DNA from: Atopobium sp.
GTDB lineage: Bacteria > Actinomycetota > Coriobacteriia > Coriobacteriales > Atopobiaceae
DNA: 64,000 nt
Assembly (NCBI GenBank): GCA_022732885.1
Contig: JAIJTS010000002.1
Location: 1 to 64,000 of the forward strand
Direction of reading: 5' to 3'
The translations under genes and the position numbers were made by a program. This document shows, one piece after another, positions 17,555-27,256 of this stretch (position 1 is its first letter; every line of letters starts with the position of its first letter). The notes below the pieces were generated by a model. It was not told the DNA's origin and made no database searches. It was given only the letters and a program-made list of their open reading frames with translations.

Positions 17555-18766
17555 ATGGCTCACACGTTTGACGAGAAAACCACAGCTCAGCTCAATCGCG
17601 CAAAAGAACACTTTGAGCAAATGTTCGGAAAAGCTAATCACTATCTTGCGGTACATGCGCCCGGTCGCTCCGAGATTGCAGGAAACCATACTGATCACGA
17701 AGGTGGTCATGTTATAGCTGGTGCCCTAGACGTTGCAATTGATGCAGTTTGCTCCCCCAATAACCTAGGCGTTATTCGCGTTGCCAGCGTAGGTTATGAT
17801 TCTTTTGAAGTTGACTACACAAACCTTGAGCCTTCCAAAGATGAGTATCTCACTACAAAGGCCATTGTCCGCGGTATGGCGGCAAACCTGGTCAAACTAG
17901 GCTTTAAGCCGTCAGGCTTTGACATGGCGGTTGTAAGCAATGTACCTGGTGGCGGCGGACTTTCATCTTCCGCTGCTTTTGAGGCTGCTGTAGGTCGTGC
18001 TATGGAAGCCCTCTGGGAAGGCGGAAATGAGATTTCTGCGGTTAAGCTTGCTCAGATGAGCCAAAATACAGAGAACGTTTACTTTGGCAAGCCTTGCGGT
18101 CTTATGGATCAGCTAGCCGTTTGTCTTGGTGGCCTTGCCTTTATGAACTTTGAAGATACAGATGAGCCCCAAGCAGAAAAACTTGACCTTAACTTTGAAG
18201 ATTACGGCTATGCACTCTGTCTTGTTGATGTTGGTTGCGATCACGTTGCTTTCACTGATGAGTATGCTGCCGTTCCCGTTGAGATGCAGAAAGTTGCAGC
18301 AGCTTTTGGTAAGACTCGCCTCTCTGAAGTACCTGTTGAGGACTTCCAGGCTCGCGTAAATGAGCTGCGAGAAGATCTTGGAGACCGCGCGCTTCTTCGT
18401 GCTATTCATTACTGGTACGAGAATGATTTAGTAGATAAGCGTTGGGCCGATCTTCAAAACTCTGACATTGAGTCCTTCATTGCACGTACCAATGCCTCAG
18501 GCGCAAGTTCCGGCATGTACCTGCAGAATGTTTCTACATCAGGTTCTTATCAGCCGGCAATGCTTGCCCTTGGCTTAGCTGAAAGCATCTTAAAAGGCTC
18601 TGGTGCCGTACGCATTCACGGTGGCGGTTTTGGCGGCTCTATCCAGTGCTTTGTTCCTCTCGCCCTTGTAGAAACCTTCATCACACAGATGAATCAATGG
18701 TTTGGCGAAGGTGCTTGTCGTCACTACGCCATTTCTGACCAGGGGGCTTGTGCACAATGGCTATAG
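17555..18766 (+). CDS. galK: Galactokinase
   Basis: Phosphorylates alpha-D-galactose at C1. The GHMP-kinase protein (403 residues) shows the galactokinase signature PGRSEIAGNHTDHEGGHV near residue 34, the ATP loop GGGLSSSAAFEAAVG near 132, and a late glycine-rich motif IHGGGFGGSIQCF near 363. The asparagine in GNHTDHE and the rest of the signature place it in galactokinases rather than mevalonate kinases. It starts 39 bp after galM behind AAAGGAAC, and its end overlaps galT by 10 bp. Confidence 0.96.
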   Translation: MAHTFDEKTTAQLNRAKEHFEQMFGKANHYLAVHAPGRSEIAGNHTDHEGGHVIAGALDVAIDAVCSPNNLGVIRVASVGYDSFEVDYTNLEPSKDEYLTTKAIVRGMAANLVKLGFKPSGFDMAVVSNVPGGGGLSSSAAFEAAVGRAMEALWEGGNEISAVKLAQMSQNTENVYFGKPCGLMDQLAVCLGGLAFMNFEDTDEPQAEKLDLNFEDYGYALCLVDVGCDHVAFTDEYAAVPVEMQKVAAAFGKTRLSEVPVEDFQARVNELREDLGDRALLRAIHYWYENDLVDKRWADLQNSDIESFIARTNASGASSGMYLQNVSTSGSYQPAMLALGLAESILKGSGAVRIHGGGFGGSIQCFVPLALVETFITQMNQWFGEGACRHYAISDQGACAQWL

Positions 18767-20376
18767 CAGACAATAAAAGTGCACTTTGCATTCAACAGCT
18801 TGTTTCGTACGCATGCAATCGTGGGCTTATCCAAACTGAAGATCTAACCTGGTGCTATAACGCACTGCTGGACATGCTTTCGTACGAAGGACCTGCTCCT
18901 GTCACTTCTTGGGACAAGATTGAACTATCATCATTTGATTTAGACCAGGCACTTTCCGAACTTGCTCACCTAGCAGTTTCTCAGGGTCTAACCGAGGACA
19001 CCCAGAGCGGCGAAGACTCCTTTGCCATGCGTATTATGGGCCTTCTGCTGCCAAAGCCTTCCGAGGTTGCCCACCATTTCAATGAGCTATACGTTGCAAA
19101 GGGACCTAGCGCTGCAACTGACTGGTTTTATAAACTTTGCTGCGATGCGGGCTATGTCAGAAGAAGTGCCATTGCAAGAAATATCACATGGACCACATCA
19201 ACTAGCTGGGGAGATCTTAATATAACCATCAATCTCTCTAAGCCAGAAAAAGATCCTCGTGAGATTGCTGCAGCTAAAACAGCTCAAAATACTTCAGGCG
19301 AGAAGTACCCTGCTTGTCAGCTTTGTCTTGATAATGAGGGTTACGCTGGGCGTGGAGCATCTTCTGATGCAGGAGCTCATCCTGCTAGGCAGAACCTGCG
19401 TATCATCCCTATTGAGCTCAATCAGCATCGTTGGGGATTCCAGTATAGTCCGTATGCGTACTTTAACGAGCACTGCATTGCTATGAACTCAAATCATATT
19501 CCTATGCACATTGATCACGAGGCACTTGTCAATCTTTTTGACTTTGTGGATAAGTTTCCTCACTACTTTATTGGCTCTAACGCCGACCTACCTATTGTAG
19601 GTGGATCAATTCTCTCGCACGATCATTACCAAGGGGGACGCTACGAGTTCCCCATGATGCGTGCAGAAGTTGCTGAAGAATTTGAGCTTACAAAGTTCCC
19701 AGAGGTAACTGGTACAATTCTTCGTTGGCCGCTTTCTGTCCTTCGTCTTTCCTCTATCAGTCGAGAAGAGGCGCTCAAGGCTGCAGAATTTATCATCACT
19801 GCATGGCGTGGTTATACTGACGAGTCCGTCTCTGTTTATGCACAAACTGACGGCGAGCCTCACAACACAGTTACCCCCGTTGTTCGCAAGCTTGAAAATG
19901 GCACCTATGAGGTCTTTCTTGCACTGCGTTGCAACGTTACCAGCGAAAAACACCCACTTGGCATCTTTCATCCACATGCTGAGTACCATCACATTAAGAA
20001 AGAAAATATCGGCCTTATCGAGGTAATGGGACTAGCTGTTTTACCACCTCGTCTTGTACCAGAGCTCAACAAAGTTCAGTCAGTTATGGAGCAGTGTTTG
20101 GCAAATGGTAAGAAAGCTAACGCGGTCTATGGACAACTGACTACAGACTCTACCACTATCTCCCACGCTGATTGGGCTCGACAGATTTATGTCAAGCTCC
20201 TTGAGCAGGGTGACATTTTGAACAAGGACGTCACTTCCCTCTCGTCTGAGCAGCTTAAAAAATATATTTATGATGAGGTTGGTATTGTCTTCTCGCACGT
20301 TCTAGAGGACGCTGGCGTATTTAAGTGGGATGACGAAGGACGAGCAGCACAACATCGCTTCCTTCAGACGCTATAA
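18757..20376 (+). CDS. galT: UDP-glucose--hexose-1-phosphate uridylyltransferase, GalT2 type
   Basis: Exchanges UMP between UDP-glucose and galactose 1-phosphate. At about 539 residues it belongs to the long Gram-positive class (GalT2) rather than the roughly 350-residue enteric class. Seen: HDHYQGGRYEFPM near residue 285 and the region with FHPHAEYHHIKKENIG near residue 405. I start at ATG 18757, overlapping the galK end by 10 bp; a TTG three codons upstream is possible. No galE follows within the window, so UDP-galactose recycling must be encoded elsewhere. Confidence 0.95.
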   Translation: MAIADNKSALCIQQLVSYACNRGLIQTEDLTWCYNALLDMLSYEGPAPVTSWDKIELSSFDLDQALSELAHLAVSQGLTEDTQSGEDSFAMRIMGLLLPKPSEVAHHFNELYVAKGPSAATDWFYKLCCDAGYVRRSAIARNITWTTSTSWGDLNITINLSKPEKDPREIAAAKTAQNTSGEKYPACQLCLDNEGYAGRGASSDAGAHPARQNLRIIPIELNQHRWGFQYSPYAYFNEHCIAMNSNHIPMHIDHEALVNLFDFVDKFPHYFIGSNADLPIVGGSILSHDHYQGGRYEFPMMRAEVAEEFELTKFPEVTGTILRWPLSVLRLSSISREEALKAAEFIITAWRGYTDESVSVYAQTDGEPHNTVTPVVRKLENGTYEVFLALRCNVTSEKHPLGIFHPHAEYHHIKKENIGLIEVMGLAVLPPRLVPELNKVQSVMEQCLANGKKANAVYGQLTTDSTTISHADWARQIYVKLLEQGDILNKDVTSLSSEQLKKYIYDEVGIVFSHVLEDAGVFKWDDEGRAAQHRFLQTL

Positions 20377-20488
20377 CTATCGCTGATACCTACAGCAAAT
20401 CGCTGTTCAGCAATCAAAACACTACTGCAAGTTGCTATATACAGAATATCGCAAGCAAACGCGTGCACTGCAATCACATAAATCACCC

Positions 20489-20524
20489 AGCAAGAGGGCC
20501 GAGAAAATCGGTCCTCTTGCTTTT
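20489..20524 (+). terminator. Terminator of the gal operon
   Basis: AGCAAGAGGGCCGA pairs with TCGGTCCTCTTGCT, a 14-bp stem with one G-U and a 5-base loop, followed by TTTT. Between galT and the opposing mgl terminator (20377-20726) I see only these two terminators and no gene. Confidence 0.92.
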
Positions 20525-20613
20525 ATAAGTTGATCAATTAGATAGCAGCACATGAACAGACTTTAGATACAACAAAAGAATAATCCATTGATAGTTAATG
20601 AGGTTATTTAGCT

Positions 20614-20645
20614 AAAAAAGAGGCGTCTACATAAGTAGACGCCTC
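20614..20645 (-). terminator. Terminator of the mgl operon
   Basis: On the minus strand GAGGCGTCTAC pairs with GTAGACGCCTC (11 bp, 4-base loop), followed by six T. It lies about 80 bp past the mglC stop. Confidence 0.92.
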
Positions 20646-20726
20646 GAAATCCGCAGATAATACCATGTAGTAGTACGCTTTTCCTTACTTGCATCGCTTT
20701 TCTGCGAGCTGCGCGGTATAAGCTAA

Positions 20727-22382
20727 CTACTTCTTTTGAACGTACTTCAAGCAGTCAAGGGTAACAGCGGTAAGGATAATGACACCTGAGAAGACAAACT
20801 GAAGGTTTGTGTCGATACCCAAAATGGTCAGTGCGTAAGTCAGCGCAGTGAAGATAAGAACACCTGTAGTAACACCAGAGATCTTACCAATACCACCGGT
20901 AAACGAGACGCCACCAACAACGCAGGCCGCAATTGCGTCCATATCCCAACCCTGTCCATAAGCTGCAGAACCAGAGCCGACCATGCGCATGCACTCAAGC
21001 CAAGAACCAAATCCATACAGAATACCAGCCATGACAAAAGCGCCAACCATAACCCTAAAGACTGAAATACCAGAAACGGCTGCTGCCTCAGGGTTTCCAC
21101 CTACAGCGTAGAGGTTCTTACCAAAGGTGGTCTTGTTCCAGATGAACCAAACAATAGCAATAGCTGCGATTGCCCACAAAATGATGGATGGGAATTTACC
21201 AATTCGTGGAATAACCATATCTGGAATAGATGGCTCAATAGCACCAAATGAAACACCCTTTGTTGCATAGGTAACAATACCAAAGATAATCAGCATGTTA
21301 GCCATGGTAGAGATAAATGGGTGCATCTTAAACTTAGCGGTAAAGAAGCCAGCGATACTGGTAAAGCAGGTACACAAGACAATGCAGGTAACCAATGCCA
21401 TGATAATTCTGACAGGAATTGGAACACCGGTAAGATCAAAAGTGATTCCAAAAACCTGACCAGTATTAATACCTTGGTGCATGATGATGGTTGAAGCAGT
21501 CATGCCCATACCAACCATACGACCAATAGAAAGGTCAGTACCGGTAAGCAAAATCAAACCAGCTACACCAAGGGCCAAGAACATTCGAGGAGATGCCTGC
21601 TGAAGAATGTTAATGACGTTTGAGTAGGTCAAAAGCTGAGTGCCTTTGACTGCTGGGGTGATGATACAAAGGGCAATAAAAACCATGAGAATAACAATGT
21701 ACAGACCGTTCTGAAGCAAGAATGAACGGGTGTTGAAGGTGTACTTGTAGTTCTCCCACTTCTGAGCCTGAGACTCCAGTGGAGTGAACTTAGACATCCT
21801 GAGAAGGTCGATGAGGTGATACTCATGACCAAATGCATTATGAGCACGATCTTTGATGCGCTGAAGATCCTTCTGGTAGTTAACCTTTGCATCAAACTGA
21901 CGATTCTTATAAACGTACTTCTCGTCCTTGATTTCCTGAGCGTCAGAGGTCTTGCTGACAGCTTCTTCGTGCTCCTTCTTAAGACGCTCAAGAGCAGCAG
22001 CATAATTCTGCTTAGCCTGGGTCTTCTCGACAGCACAGCTAGCCTTTACAGGATCTAGATACTCACTCTTGTAGTGCTCCTTGAGGTAAGCCTCTGCTTC
22101 TGCAATAAGCTTGGAAACCTGATCGCTGTTCTCGGACTCAACTTTCTTTGCAAGCTCCAACTCTGCCTTATAACCCTCAATAAGCGCATTGCGCTCTTCA
22201 GCAGAAATAGACTTATCGCGCTTAGTAGACTCAATAGCGCTCAGTGTTGAAATTACTTTATTAGTACCATTTGCGCGAAGCTCATCGATTTGAGCCTGAA
22301 TGGAACCAACCTTCTGATCAATAGGCTCTAGCAGCTCTTTTTCCTGCACGGCCGTCAGAACAGATTCACCTGTTTTTGGCAT
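20727..22382 (-). CDS. mglC: Galactose ABC permease MglC with long coiled-coil N-terminus
   Basis: Membrane component of the galactose/methyl-galactoside importer. The C-terminal part, from about residue 215, is a normal RbsC/MglC-type permease: many hydrophobic helices, with the family segments ALGVAGLILLTGTDLSIGRMVG and VVGGVSFTGGIGKISG. Before it lie about 210 hydrophilic residues rich in Lys, Glu, Gln and Ala, with no membrane helix, predicted by eye as long helices or coiled coil (for example AALERLKKEHEEAVSKTSD). MglC is normally about 340 residues, so this 551-residue form is unusual. I prefer ATG 22382; ATG 22391 is also in frame but sits almost on the ribosome site. It follows mglA by 15 bp. 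Confidence 0.9.
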   Translation of the reverse strand: MPKTGESVLTAVQEKELLEPIDQKVGSIQAQIDELRANGTNKVISTLSAIESTKRDKSISAEERNALIEGYKAELELAKKVESENSDQVSKLIAEAEAYLKEHYKSEYLDPVKASCAVEKTQAKQNYAAALERLKKEHEEAVSKTSDAQEIKDEKYVYKNRQFDAKVNYQKDLQRIKDRAHNAFGHEYHLIDLLRMSKFTPLESQAQKWENYKYTFNTRSFLLQNGLYIVILMVFIALCIITPAVKGTQLLTYSNVINILQQASPRMFLALGVAGLILLTGTDLSIGRMVGMGMTASTIIMHQGINTGQVFGITFDLTGVPIPVRIIMALVTCIVLCTCFTSIAGFFTAKFKMHPFISTMANMLIIFGIVTYATKGVSFGAIEPSIPDMVIPRIGKFPSIILWAIAAIAIVWFIWNKTTFGKNLYAVGGNPEAAAVSGISVFRVMVGAFVMAGILYGFGSWLECMRMVGSGSAAYGQGWDMDAIAACVVGGVSFTGGIGKISGVTTGVLIFTALTYALTILGIDTNLQFVFSGVIILTAVTLDCLKYVQKK

Positions 22383-22397
22383 TTGTATCATCCTCTC

Positions 22398-23906
22398 CTA
22401 CAGGTACTTTGCGCTGAGGCGCAGGAGTTCTTCTTGATTAGTCTCGTTAGTATTTACGATGCCCGAAAGTCTACCGTTGGACATAACACCAATACGATTG
22501 GTAATTCCCAGAATCTCTGGCATCTCTGAAGAGACTACGATAATAGTGGTACCGCTCTTTGCCATATCAATAATAAGCTGGTAAATCTCATATTTAGCAC
22601 CGACATCAATACCACGAGTAGGCTCGTCCATCAGAAAAACCTGTGGATAGCGTTCAAGCCATTTACCAAAAATGACCTTCTGCTGGTTGCCGCCAGAAAG
22701 ACTTGAAATCAAGTCTGTTGGACCCTGAGCTTTGGTATTCATAACCTTCAGCTCATTGACGGTAGCCTTAGTCATCTTAGAGTCAGAAAGAACTGGACCG
22801 GACTTGTACTGATTCAAGTTTGCAATGGTTGTGTTAAACGTCAAATCGCCCTTAAGGAAGAGGCCATTTGCCTTACGCTCCTCGGTAATCATAGCAAAGC
22901 CGTGATCCATTGCTTCTGCAGCTGTCGAGAAGTTCATAAGGTGTCCGTTAACGTAGACACGACCAGCAGCTCTTGTTCTTACACCAAAAATTGTTTCAAG
23001 AAGCTCAGTTCTACCAGCACCAACAAGACCATATAAGCCAAAAATTTCACCCTTCTTAACGTCAAAGGTGACATCTTGAAGATAAGGCTCATATTTGGTT
23101 GAAAGATGCTGGATAGAAAGATACGTTTTACCAGGTGTGTTAGTAACATCTGGGAAACGATTCTCAAGTGAGCGACCAACCATTGCAGAGATGAGCTCAT
23201 TCATATTAGTTTCATCAGAGCGTTTGGTCATAACAAGCTTGCCGTCACGAAGAACTGAAATATCGTCACAAATCTCAAAAATCTCGTCCATTTTGTGAGA
23301 AATGTAAATCAGTGAAATGCCCTGCTTTTTGAGCATACGGATCATTTCAAAGAGTTTCTCGACCTCTTGAGTCATAAGTGAAGAAGTTGGCTCATCAAGA
23401 ACGATAATCTTAGCGTTATATGAAATTGCCTTAGCAATCTCACACATTTGACGCTGAGACACTGACATATTTTTCATAGGCTGTGTCAGGTCTACAGTCA
23501 TACCAAGACGTCTAAAGAGCTCATTGGCTTCTTTTTTCATACGTCCCTCGTCAACAATTCCCATTGCATTAACGGGATATCGACCTAGGAACAAATTATC
23601 TACAACATTTCTATCAAGGCACTGGTTAAGTTCCTGATGAACCATTGCAACGCCGTTTTCAAGTGCGTCTTTTGGTCCAGAGAAACTGACTTCTTTGCCA
23701 TCAAGAAATATTTTACCTTCATCTTTTTGATACGTACCAAACAGGCACTTCATCATTGTAGATTTGCCTGCGCCGTTCTCTCCCATAAGACCCATAACGG
23801 TTCCACGGCGTACGTTCATTAAAATGTGATCCAGAACGCGATTGCGTCCAAAGGACTTACTCATTCCATCAATTGTTAGAACAATATCGTTTTCTGTATC
23901 TGCCAT
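22398..23906 (-). CDS. mglA: Galactose ABC importer ATPase
   Basis: Energises the Mgl importer. The 502-residue protein contains two fused ABC modules, as in MglA/RbsA. The first has Walker A GENGAGKSTMMK near residue 41, signature MSVSQRQMCEIAKA near 147 and IIVLDEPTSSL; the second has the degenerate P-loop GLVGAGRTELLE near 294, then SLSGGNQQKV and FLMDEPTRGIDVGAKYEIY. The start ATG 23906 has AAGGGGTGATT upstream. It lies between mglB and mglC. Confidence 0.95.
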   Translation of the reverse strand: MADTENDIVLTIDGMSKSFGRNRVLDHILMNVRRGTVMGLMGENGAGKSTMMKCLFGTYQKDEGKIFLDGKEVSFSGPKDALENGVAMVHQELNQCLDRNVVDNLFLGRYPVNAMGIVDEGRMKKEANELFRRLGMTVDLTQPMKNMSVSQRQMCEIAKAISYNAKIIVLDEPTSSLMTQEVEKLFEMIRMLKKQGISLIYISHKMDEIFEICDDISVLRDGKLVMTKRSDETNMNELISAMVGRSLENRFPDVTNTPGKTYLSIQHLSTKYEPYLQDVTFDVKKGEIFGLYGLVGAGRTELLETIFGVRTRAAGRVYVNGHLMNFSTAAEAMDHGFAMITEERKANGLFLKGDLTFNTTIANLNQYKSGPVLSDSKMTKATVNELKVMNTKAQGPTDLISSLSGGNQQKVIFGKWLERYPQVFLMDEPTRGIDVGAKYEIYQLIIDMAKSGTTIIVVSSEMPEILGITNRIGVMSNGRLSGIVNTNETNQEELLRLSAKYL

Positions 23907-23953
23907 GTAATCACCCCTTATCTCGCTAAGTTATTGTACTTATTCGCGAGAAC

Positions 23954-23984
23954 ACCGGAGGAGAGCAGGTGTCTCCCCTCCGGT
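23954..23984 (-). repeat. Hairpin between mglB and mglA
   Basis: ACCGGAGGGGAG pairs with CTCTCCTCCGGT on the minus strand (12 bp, one G-U, 7-base loop), 27 bp after the mglB stop. There is no T tract, so it is unlikely to be a full terminator. A 3' hairpin behind the binding-protein gene is a known way to keep binding protein in excess over ATPase and permease. Confidence 0.75.
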
Positions 23985-24010
23985 ATTGTTTCGTGCTATC
24001 GACTACTTAA

Positions 24011-25294
24011 TTATTTAAGCAGCTGGGTATAGGAAGAACCGTTGTCGGTCTTAACCATGTTGAATGCAAATGCATCATACTCGTCTGGGTTACCAAGACG
24101 GTTAGTAATGTTGGACTCAGTCTGTCCGTCGCCTGCAATGAACTCAACGTTGAGGTTAAGCAGTGGAGCATACTTCTTAAGCAGTGGTACATAGGTTGAG
24201 CCCAGGAAGTTATCTCCAGAGTTGTAGGTGTTGAGCCAAACCTTCTTCTGTGGGTGCTTATCTGCGCTCAGCTGTGCAGAAGCATTCTTGTAAGTGGTGG
24301 TTGAGTCAAGGTTGTCCTTGTAGTTCTCAGCAGTAACTGCAAGGTTGAGAGCGTAGTAAGAGCGCTGCTCTGCAACATACTTGTAATCCTTAGAGTCAAT
24401 CTTGTTGCCAGCATCATCTGCGGACTCAATACCAGTGTTGATATCTGCGCCATCAAGAGCGTTGCGAAGTAGGCGAAGAGTCAGGTAAGCCTGGACATCT
24501 GGATGCTGTGAAATTGTGCCTGCATAGCCATCAGCAATAGCTGCAACTGCGTCAGAGTTAGCGTCGTAACCAAAGGTTGGAACCTTCTGAGCCTTGGACC
24601 ATGCGTTGAAGATGGACATACCCATACCATCGTTGTTGGAAACAACAACATCAATCTGCTCACCGAAGGAAGAAGACCAAGCAGCAATTGCATTACCTGC
24701 GGTTGCAGCATCCCATGTTGCGCCAGCGGTGTTCTTCATCTCCTGAGAAGCAAGCTCACGGATGGTGTAGGACTTGCCGCCTACCTCAAGCTTGCCGTCC
24801 TGAACAACAGAAGCGGAGCCATCAGTGTTGGTGCCTACTGGATCAGAAATGATCTTGCCATCTTTCTCAACACCGGTACCAAGTGCCTTACGAACACCAC
24901 GAGTACGAGCGATAGAGTCATTGTGACCAATGTCACCAATTGCAAGAACGTAACCAATAATACCGTCTTTGTTACGATCAAGCTCAGCTGCGTGAGCCTT
25001 GATGTAATCAAGAACCATCTGGCCCTGGAGTTCTGCACCCTGAACTGCATCAAAGCCAACATAATAGGTGTCTTTGTTGAAGTTAAGAGTGCTGGTGTCA
25101 AGCTCACCAGTTGAGCTGTTGGAAGGCTGACGGTTGAAGAAGACAACAGGCTTATCCTTGTTCTCTACCTTTGCATCTTTAGCGCCATCATCTTTCTTTC
25201 CGCCAGGTGCGCAAGCTGCAAGAACACTAGATCCACCGACGCTAAGAACGCCCAGACCACAGAACTTTAGAAAACTGCGACGAGATACATCCAT
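24011..25294 (-). CDS. mglB: Galactose-binding lipoprotein of the Mgl importer
   Basis: Extracellular sugar-binding protein that feeds MglAC. The N-terminus has a twin-arginine-like SRRSFLKFCGLG, a hydrophobic core and a lipobox ending LAAC, so it should be lipid-anchored after export. Next comes a charged linker, then a type I periplasmic-binding fold with segments such as YVLAIGDIGHNDSIARTRGV and VVSNNDGMGMSIFNAW. About 427 residues, longer than enteric MglB (about 330), partly from the linker and a C-terminal extension. I start at ATG 25294, 8 bases after AAAGG; an upstream ATG at 25312 precedes that site. Confidence 0.9.
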   Translation of the reverse strand: MDVSRRSFLKFCGLGVLSVGGSSVLAACAPGGKKDDGAKDAKVENKDKPVVFFNRQPSNSSTGELDTSTLNFNKDTYYVGFDAVQGAELQGQMVLDYIKAHAAELDRNKDGIIGYVLAIGDIGHNDSIARTRGVRKALGTGVEKDGKIISDPVGTNTDGSASVVQDGKLEVGGKSYTIRELASQEMKNTAGATWDAATAGNAIAAWSSSFGEQIDVVVSNNDGMGMSIFNAWSKAQKVPTFGYDANSDAVAAIADGYAGTISQHPDVQAYLTLRLLRNALDGADINTGIESADDAGNKIDSKDYKYVAEQRSYYALNLAVTAENYKDNLDSTTTYKNASAQLSADKHPQKKVWLNTYNSGDNFLGSTYVPLLKKYAPLLNLNVEFIAGDGQTESNITNRLGNPDEYDAFAFNMVKTDNGSSYTQLLK

Positions 25295-25343
25295 AGTAGT
25301 GACCTTTCTCATTTGTTATGCCTTTGCATAACACTGACCTTAA

Positions 25344-25357
25344 TGAGTACGTTAACA
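25344..25357. promoter_or_regulatory. LacI-type operator before mglB
   Basis: TGAGTACGTTAACA, identical to the galM site, beginning 50 bp upstream of the mglB ATG. It places the importer under the same regulator as galM-galK-galT. Confidence 0.75.
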
Positions 25358-25593
25358 AATCTCTTCAAAGCTCTTTGTGAGATGTCGCTCAACGGTTGTA
25401 GAAACACCGTAAGCGTTATATTTTGTGGCTTTTGCAGTATCAATTTTGAAGGTTTTGAGGATAATTAAAGAGAAAACAGTCAAATGACCAAATATCCAAG
25501 AAAAGCATCCTCTTTAAATCTGTAATTACACTACAAAACAAATTGACAGAAAGATTTTTTTAAACAGGATAGGTCTCCAAACGATTTTCTAAA
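25358..25593. other. Upstream region of mglB without a gene
   Basis: AT-rich non-coding stretch between the mglB operator and the tRNA terminator. No convincing -35/-10 pair stands out. CGTAAGCGTTATA at 25408-25420 resembles a LacI/CcpA-type half-palindrome with a central CG and could be a second, catabolite-type site, but the right half is poor. Nothing else recognised. Confidence 0.4.
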
Positions 25594-25622
25594 ATAAAAA
25601 AGACCAGGTAATACCTGGTCTT
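25594..25622 (-). terminator. Terminator after tRNA-Asn
   Basis: On the minus strand AAGACCAGGTA pairs with TACCTGGTCTT (11 bp, minimal loop), followed by TTTTT, starting about 10 bp past the tRNA CCA end. Confidence 0.92.
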
Positions 25623-25630
25623 GAAAATTC

Positions 25631-25705
25631 TGGCTCCCCGAGCAGGATTTGAACCTGCGACACGCTGATTAACAGTCAGCTGCGCTACCGCTGCGCCATC
25701 GGGGA
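25631..25705 (-). tRNA. tRNA-Asn (GTT)
   Basis: A 75-base gene with the 3' CCA encoded. The acceptor stem is TCCCCGA with TCGGGGA, discriminator G. The anticodon stem CTGA/TCAG encloses CTGTTAA, giving anticodon GTT. The T-arm has GGTTCAAATCC. All arms close well. It lies between sigA and mglB and has its own terminator. Confidence 0.97.
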
Positions 25706-25825
25706 ATATATATGCTTCTCAGCGGTGTTTAAGTATAAAGAGACATTCCAAACCATGCAAGTATTATTTAGAAAAATTTTAATTCTAATTCTCTTGCACA
25801 ATCTCCTATACGTCTAAGCTAGAAG

Positions 25826-27193
25826 CTACTCCTCCATGTAGTCCTTAAGACGGCCAGACCTAGAAGGGTGACGAAGCTTTGCCAAGGTCTTAGACTCAAT
25901 CTGACGAATACGCTCACGCGTAACACCAAATTCCTTGCCAACCTCTTCAAGAGTACGAGGATGGCCATCTTCAAGACCAAAGCGGAACTTAATGACCTTA
26001 CGCTCACGATCTGCAAGACCATCAAGAACCTGTTCAAGCTGCTCTCGAAGCATTGAATCGGAAGCAGCATCTGGAGGCGCAATAGCTGTGGAATCTTCAA
26101 TGAAGTCTCCGAGCTGAGAATCTTCTTCTTCACCAATAGGAGTCTCAAGAGAAACAGGTTCCTGACTAATTTTTTGAATCTCACGAACGCGATCTGGAGA
26201 CATTCCCATTTCTGCGCCAATTTCTTCTGGGGTAGGATCTCTACCAAGATCTTGCAAAAGCTGGCGTTGAACACGAATAAGTTTGTTGATAGTTTCTACC
26301 ATGTGAACTGGGATTCGAATGGTACGTGCCTGATCTGCAATGGCACGCGTAATTGCCTGACGAATCCACCAGGTAGCATACGTTGAGAACTTAAAGCCCT
26401 TGGTGTAGTCGAACTTCTCGACAGCACGAATAAGGCCCAGGTTACCCTCTTGAATAAGGTCAAGGAACAGCATACCGCGACCAACATAGCGCTTTGCAAT
26501 TGAAACGACAAGACGCAGGTTAGCAGAAATAAGCTGCTGTTTAGCGTCAAGTCCTACGGACTCAATACGCATAAGGCGTCGCTGCTCTGCTCGGTTAAGC
26601 TCGATGAGACCATCTTCAAAGTCCTCAAGCTTCTGAGAAGCTGCAGTACCTGCCTCAATCTTCATAGCAAGATGAACCTCTTCTGATGCAGTAAGCAGGT
26701 CAACTTTACCAATCTCTTTGAGATACATACGAACAGGATCGCCGGTAAGCATAACCGTAGTGGTATCTGAGCGGCGTGCACGAGCGCGAGAAGAACGTTT
26801 TGGCTTGGAGACTTTTGCTTTAGAAACGGAACGGAGAGCCTCTTTAACCTCACGTGCCTCATTTACAGCATCAAAGTCTTCATCGTCTTCATCTTCAAAA
26901 TCAGATGGGTCATCCAAGTCATCATCGGATGCAAAATCATCCTCTACAGCGTCATCTTCAATAGCGAAAGAAACAGTTGCTTCAGATGCAGTAGTAATCT
27001 CTACGCCTTTAACGCGCAGCGAATCATACAGGTCAGAAAGCTCATCATCGTTAACGTCAACGTCACGAATAGCAACCTGAATATCATCTTCGCTGATACT
27101 ACCGTTAGACTTTGAAGAACTTACAAGATCATCAACAATTTTAGTAAGCTCCTCTGAGAGTTTGACCTCATCATTTGCCTTTTTTGCAGCCAC
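25826..27193 (-). CDS. sigA: Primary sigma factor (SigA/RpoD)
   Basis: Housekeeping sigma-70 factor. The N-terminal 110 residues are very acidic (runs such as [17 protein letters not shown]), followed by a basic stretch, then region 1.2 ([11 protein letters not shown]), regions 2.1-2.4 (including [19 protein letters not shown] and [15 protein letters not shown]), region 3 and region 4 ([21 protein letters not shown]). I start at GTG 27193 with AAAGGA 6 bases upstream, in preference to the first in-frame codon at 27220. About 455 residues. It follows dnaG, the conserved dnaG-rpoD order. Confidence 0.95.
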   Translation of the reverse strand: MAAKKANDEVKLSEELTKIVDDLVSSSKSNGSISEDDIQVAIRDVDVNDDELSDLYDSLRVKGVEITTASEATVSFAIEDDAVEDDFASDDDLDDPSDFEDEDDEDFDAVNEAREVKEALRSVSKAKVSKPKRSSRARARRSDTTTVMLTGDPVRMYLKEIGKVDLLTASEEVHLAMKIEAGTAASQKLEDFEDGLIELNRAEQRRLMRIESVGLDAKQQLISANLRLVVSIAKRYVGRGMLFLDLIQEGNLGLIRAVEKFDYTKGFKFSTYATWWIRQAITRAIADQARTIRIPVHMVETINKLIRVQRQLLQDLGRDPTPEEIGAEMGMSPDRVREIQKISQEPVSLETPIGEEEDSQLGDFIEDSTAIAPPDAASDSMLREQLEQVLDGLADRERKVIKFRFGLEDGHPRTLEEVGKEFGVTRERIRQIESKTLAKLRHPSRSGRLKDYMEE

Positions 27194-27256
27194 AAATATC
27201 CTTTCGATAGAATAGCGCAAATCTTTATACCCAAAAATTTCTCTATCTAATCAACC

